Shown here in pieces: positions 6,207-7,775 of a stretch of DNA of 7,775 nucleotides (positions within the stretch are counted from its first letter, which is position 1; each line of letters begins with the position of its first letter). The notes beneath the pieces were generated by a model. The model saw only the letters and a list, made by a program, of their open reading frames with translations, ran no database searches and was not told the origin of the DNA. A program made the position numbers and the translations under genes. The stretch is from Prosthecobacter sp. (GTDB lineage Bacteria; Verrucomicrobiota; Verrucomicrobiia; Verrucomicrobiales; Verrucomicrobiaceae), in contig JAIWOJ010000083.1 of NCBI GenBank assembly GCA_020216965.1, positions 1-7,775 on the forward strand, given 5' to 3'.

Positions 6207-6355
6207 GGAGAAAGATGCAGGGCGTTATGCCGCTGTGTCAACCCACCTTTCTCAGTCCTCAATCCTCCTCAATCCTCCTCCATTCATGCCTTCTATGAAC
6301 AAATTCCCCTTTGCCATCCTCCCCCGGCCCTTTATGGCTCCTGCCCCCTAAAATT
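6207..6355. promoter_or_regulatory. Divergent intergenic region, DUF1573 gene / gnd
   Basis: These 149 bp must carry control signals for both divergent genes, but I cannot assign a solid promoter on either strand. The plus strand is pyrimidine-rich between about 6245 and 6345 and contains a tandem repeat of CCTCAATCCT (6257-6266 and 6267-6276, with a partial third copy). A short ORF (ATG at 6286 or 6295, TAA at 6349-6351) ends 4 nt before the gnd start. No purine-rich ribosome binding site precedes gnd. Confidence 0.4.
6257..6280. repeat. Short tandem repeat CCTCAATCCT, 2.4 copies
   Basis: Two exact 10-bp copies (6257-6266 and 6267-6276) are followed by CCTC of a third copy, in the non-coding divergent region between the DUF1573 gene and gnd. 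The unit length is close to one helical turn, so the copies would lie on the same face of the DNA. It could be a protein-binding site or a simple slippage product. Confidence 0.6.
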
Positions 6356-7775
6356 ATGAGCAAAAAAAGTGACTTCGGTCTGATCGGCCTCGCCGTGATG
6401 GGCCAAAACCTCGTTCTCAACGTCGAAAGCCGCGGCTTCCAGGTCAGCGTCTATAACCGCACCACCAGCGTAACGGACGAATTCATCGCCAAGCATCCCG
6501 GCAAGGCCCTCGTCGGCTGCCACACCTTGGAGGACTTTGTCCAATCCCTCGCCACCCCGCGCAAGATCCACATCATGGTGAAATCCACCGCTGTAAAGGA
6601 CAGCGACCGCGACGCCGTGGACGCCGTCATTGAGCAGCTCATCCCGCTTTTGGAGAAGGACGACATCGTCATCGACGGCGGCAACAGCTTCTACCAGACC
6701 ACCGAGCGCCGCGATGCTTACCTGGCCTCCAAAGGCCTCCGCTTCATTGGCGCTGGCGTCTCCGGCGGTGAAGAAGGTGCCCGCAAAGGCCCCTCCATCA
6801 TGCCCGGCGGTCCTGCCAGCACCTGGGAAGTGATGAAGCCCATCTTTGAATCCATCGCCGCCAAGGTCGATGGCGAGCCCTGCGTCATCCACATCGGTCC
6901 CGGCGGTGCCGGTCACTATGTGAAGATGATCCACAACGGCATCGAATACGGCGATATGCAGCTCATCTGCGAAGCCTACAACATCTTCAAGCACGCCGGC
7001 TTCAGCACCGACGAGATGGCCGCCATCTTCAACGAGTGGAACGAGGGCGACCTCCTCAGCTACCTCATCCAGATCTCTGGCAAGGCTCTGGAGCAAAAAG
7101 ACCCCGAGACCGGCAAGCCCATCGTCGAGCTCATCGTGGACAAGGCCGGCCAGAAAGGCACCGGCCAGTGGACGCTGCTCAACGCCGCCGAAAACGCCGT
7201 CGTCATCAGCACCATCAACGCCGCTGTGGAGGCCCGCATCCTCTCCAGCCAGAAGAAGCAGCGCGTCGCCGCCAGCAAAGAGCTCACCGGCCCCGTGCCG
7301 AACATCACCACCGACAAAAAAGAGCTGGTCAAAAAGGTTCACGACGCCCTCTACGCCTCCAAGATCATCAGCTACGCCCAGGGGCTCGATCTCATCAAAA
7401 CCATGGGTGAGAAGAAGAACTGGGGGCTCGACCTCGGCCGCATCGCCGCCATCTGGCGCGGCGGCTGCATCATCCGCGCCAAATTCCTCAACCGCATCAC
7501 CGACGCCTACCGCACCAACCCGCAGCTCGCGAACCTCATGCTTGATCCGTTCTTCAAAGACGTGCTCAGCAAAACGCAGCAGAGCTGGCGTGAGGTCGTG
7601 GCCCTCGCCACGCTCAACGGCATCCCCGTCCCGGCCTTCAGCGCCTCCCTCGGTTACTACGACAGTTACCGCGCCGAGCGCCTCCCGGCCAACCTCCTGC
7701 AGGCCCAGCGCGACTTCTTCGGTGCCCACACCTACGAGCGTGTGGACAAGCCCGAAGGCCAGTTCTTCCACACCG
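6356..7775 (+). CDS. gnd: 6-phosphogluconate dehydrogenase, decarboxylating (3' end outside window)
   Basis: This enzyme of the oxidative pentose phosphate pathway converts 6-phosphogluconate and NADP+ to ribulose 5-phosphate, CO2 and NADPH in the cytosol. The first 473 residues are present. GLAVMGQNL (11-19) is the Rossmann nucleotide loop, and NRTTS (34-38) is the segment that usually contacts the NADP 2'-phosphate. DGGNSFY is at 107-113, GVSGGEEGARKGPSIMPGG at 134-152, and HYVKMIHNGIEYGD (187-200) carries the catalytic Lys190 and Glu197. DKAGQKGTGQWT (262-273) and IWRGGCIIR (367-375) are also canonical. The window stops just after FFHT, normally only a few residues before the C terminus, so the gene is nearly complete and shows no frameshift. 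It is the long (about 470-480 residue) homodimeric form. In-frame TTA, CTA and TCA codons are absent through 7771 and C-ending codons dominate, as expected of a highly expressed gene. No Shine-Dalgarno sequence precedes the ATG at 6356. Confidence 0.97.
   Translation, partial: MSKKSDFGLIGLAVMGQNLVLNVESRGFQVSVYNRTTSVTDEFIAKHPGKALVGCHTLEDFVQSLATPRKIHIMVKSTAVKDSDRDAVDAVIEQLIPLLEKDDIVIDGGNSFYQTTERRDAYLASKGLRFIGAGVSGGEEGARKGPSIMPGGPASTWEVMKPIFESIAAKVDGEPCVIHIGPGGAGHYVKMIHNGIEYGDMQLICEAYNIFKHAGFSTDEMAAIFNEWNEGDLLSYLIQISGKALEQKDPETGKPIVELIVDKAGQKGTGQWTLLNAAENAVVISTINAAVEARILSSQKKQRVAASKELTGPVPNITTDKKELVKKVHDALYASKIISYAQGLDLIKTMGEKKNWGLDLGRIAAIWRGGCIIRAKFLNRITDAYRTNPQLANLMLDPFFKDVLSKTQQSWREVVALATLNGIPVPAFSASLGYYDSYRAERLPANLLQAQRDFFGAHTYERVDKPEGQFFHT

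Noticed and set aside
6349..6354. TAAAAT as a -10 box for gnd
   Set aside because: It would place the transcription start inside the gnd coding region, and no -35 element lies at proper spacing.
6332..7771. Long antisense open frame (479 codons) opposite gnd
   Set aside because: It is the codon-aligned complement of gnd and its product is low-complexity Gly/Ala/Val/Asp-rich; gnd itself is unambiguous, so this is a codon-bias artefact.

Overview
This GC-rich window (roughly 60% G+C by eye) is a compact bacterial chromosome segment with short gaps and no tRNA, rRNA, CRISPR, insertion sequence or phage gene that I can see. The combination of an exported DUF1573 protein coupled to an exported rhodanese, a free-standing PurS-like protein, an orphan PhoU and an ACS-type MFS permease suggests a member of the Planctomycetes-Verrucomicrobia-Chlamydiae group, perhaps a Prosthecobacter-like verrucomicrobium. 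That is an impression from gene content, not a proof.

Layout. Positions 1-149 are a gene-free flank. A purine nucleoside phosphorylase gene lies on the minus strand (908-150). It is divergent from a plus-strand run: a 147-residue PurS-like protein (1008-1451), a PhoU-family protein (1489-2190), a creatininase-family hydrolase (about 2317-3075) and an MFS transporter (3083-4318). The last two are separated by only 7 nt and look like one transcription unit. The transporter converges on, and overlaps by 62 bp, a minus-strand PAS-AraC regulator (5021-4257). Behind it on the minus strand are an exported rhodanese (5511-5071) and a DUF1573 protein (6206-5508), joined by an ATGA stop/start overlap. 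A 149-bp divergent region then leads to a plus-strand 6-phosphogluconate dehydrogenase gene (6356 to beyond the window), almost complete at the right edge.

Functional reading. Purine metabolism is represented by the nucleoside phosphorylase (salvage) and the PurS-like protein (a fold used by FGAM synthase). The hydrolase, permease and PAS-AraC regulator form a plausible small catabolic module: import of an unknown organic solute, probably anionic, then amide or ring hydrolysis, with the neighbouring regulator as candidate sensor. The DUF1573-rhodanese pair is a plausible envelope sulfur or thiol module of unknown function. Gnd is the oxidative pentose phosphate pathway enzyme, and its codon use suggests high expression.

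I find no convincing new defence or mobile system. The best leads are the stand-alone one-and-a-half-unit PurS-like protein, the coupled DUF1573-rhodanese pair, the hydrolase-permease-regulator module with its antiparallel 3' overlap, and a short leader-like ORF ending just before gnd.
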